Of a stretch of DNA of 7,408 nucleotides, positions 7,259 to 7,408 are shown in pieces. Below the pieces are notes generated by a model. The model was not told the DNA's origin. It was given only the letters and a program-made list of their open reading frames with translations, and searched no databases. Origin of the DNA: Prevotellaceae bacterium. GTDB lineage: Bacteria > Bacteroidota > Bacteroidia > Bacteroidales > UBA932. The position numbers and the translations under genes are program-made. The stretch is taken from contig JAISSE010000118.1 in assembly GCA_031273285.1 (NCBI GenBank), positions 1-7,408 on the forward strand. The letters run 5' to 3'. Within the stretch, counting starts at the first letter, position 1, and every line of letters starts with the position of its first letter.

Positions 7259-7408
7259 GGAGAGTCTGAAAAAATATAATTAACTAATTAAACCAAATGC
7301 CAATGATGAATATAAAGTGAAAACACAGCAGGAAGAGAAGCAGAAGCAGAGTAGGCTTGATATTCCAAATTGCAGATTAAATATCTGATTGATTAATAAT
7401 TAATTTTT
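7259..7408. other. AT-rich tail without recognisable gene
   Basis: Frames are closed by frequent stops; the longest piece (GTG at 7317 to TGA at 7388, 23 codons, QQEEKQKQSR near its start) has no recognisable similarity. It may be decayed remainder of the receptor gene or the upstream region of a gene beyond the window. Confidence 0.5.

Noticed and set aside
7317..7388. 23-codon GTG-started frame in the right-hand tail
   Set aside because: It is too short, with low-complexity Gln/Glu/Lys content, and has no recognisable similarity.

Overview
The window looks like a Bacteroidales (Bacteroidota) chromosome segment. The reasons are a complete SusC/SusD outer-membrane pair, A/T-rich leaders without clear Shine-Dalgarno sites, one perfect match to the Bacteroides-type -7 promoter element (TAnnTTTG), and intergenic low-complexity repeats of a style common in this order. 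Genus cannot be fixed from the sequence.

Layout. At the left edge (1-360, +) is the 3' part of a glutathione-peroxidase gene whose start lies outside the window. It converges on a two-gene minus-strand operon, susC-like (5570-2433) then susD-like (2420-582), separated by 12 bp. A hairpin at 501-524 sits between the converging ends and can terminate both sides. To the right of susC is a gene-poor stretch of about 1.4 kb (5571-6964). It holds several inverted repeats (5606-5984), a 22-bp perfect palindrome (6218-6239), 9-bp and 22-bp tandem repeats (6264-6378), homopolymer runs, a good promoter (6439-6446, +) and a 50-bp (GA)25 microsatellite (6581-6630). The microsatellite lies inside a doubtful 158-codon plus-strand ORF. 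Next comes a short plus-strand reading frame (6965-7258) that is recognisably the first ~80 residues of a SusC-family receptor and nothing more. The last 150 bases are AT-rich with no gene I can support.

Function. SusC and SusD homologues together form a TonB-driven, lidded outer-membrane importer for oligomeric nutrients (glycans or peptides). No enzyme, sigma/anti-sigma pair or hybrid sensor lies in the window, so the substrate is open. The peroxidase is an unrelated thiol-peroxide detoxification gene. The most unusual part is the right-hand intergenic zone: a strong promoter, a 25-unit dinucleotide tract about 130 bases downstream, and a truncated receptor head. It could be a phase-variable expression site or simply a decaying locus; the sequence alone cannot decide.
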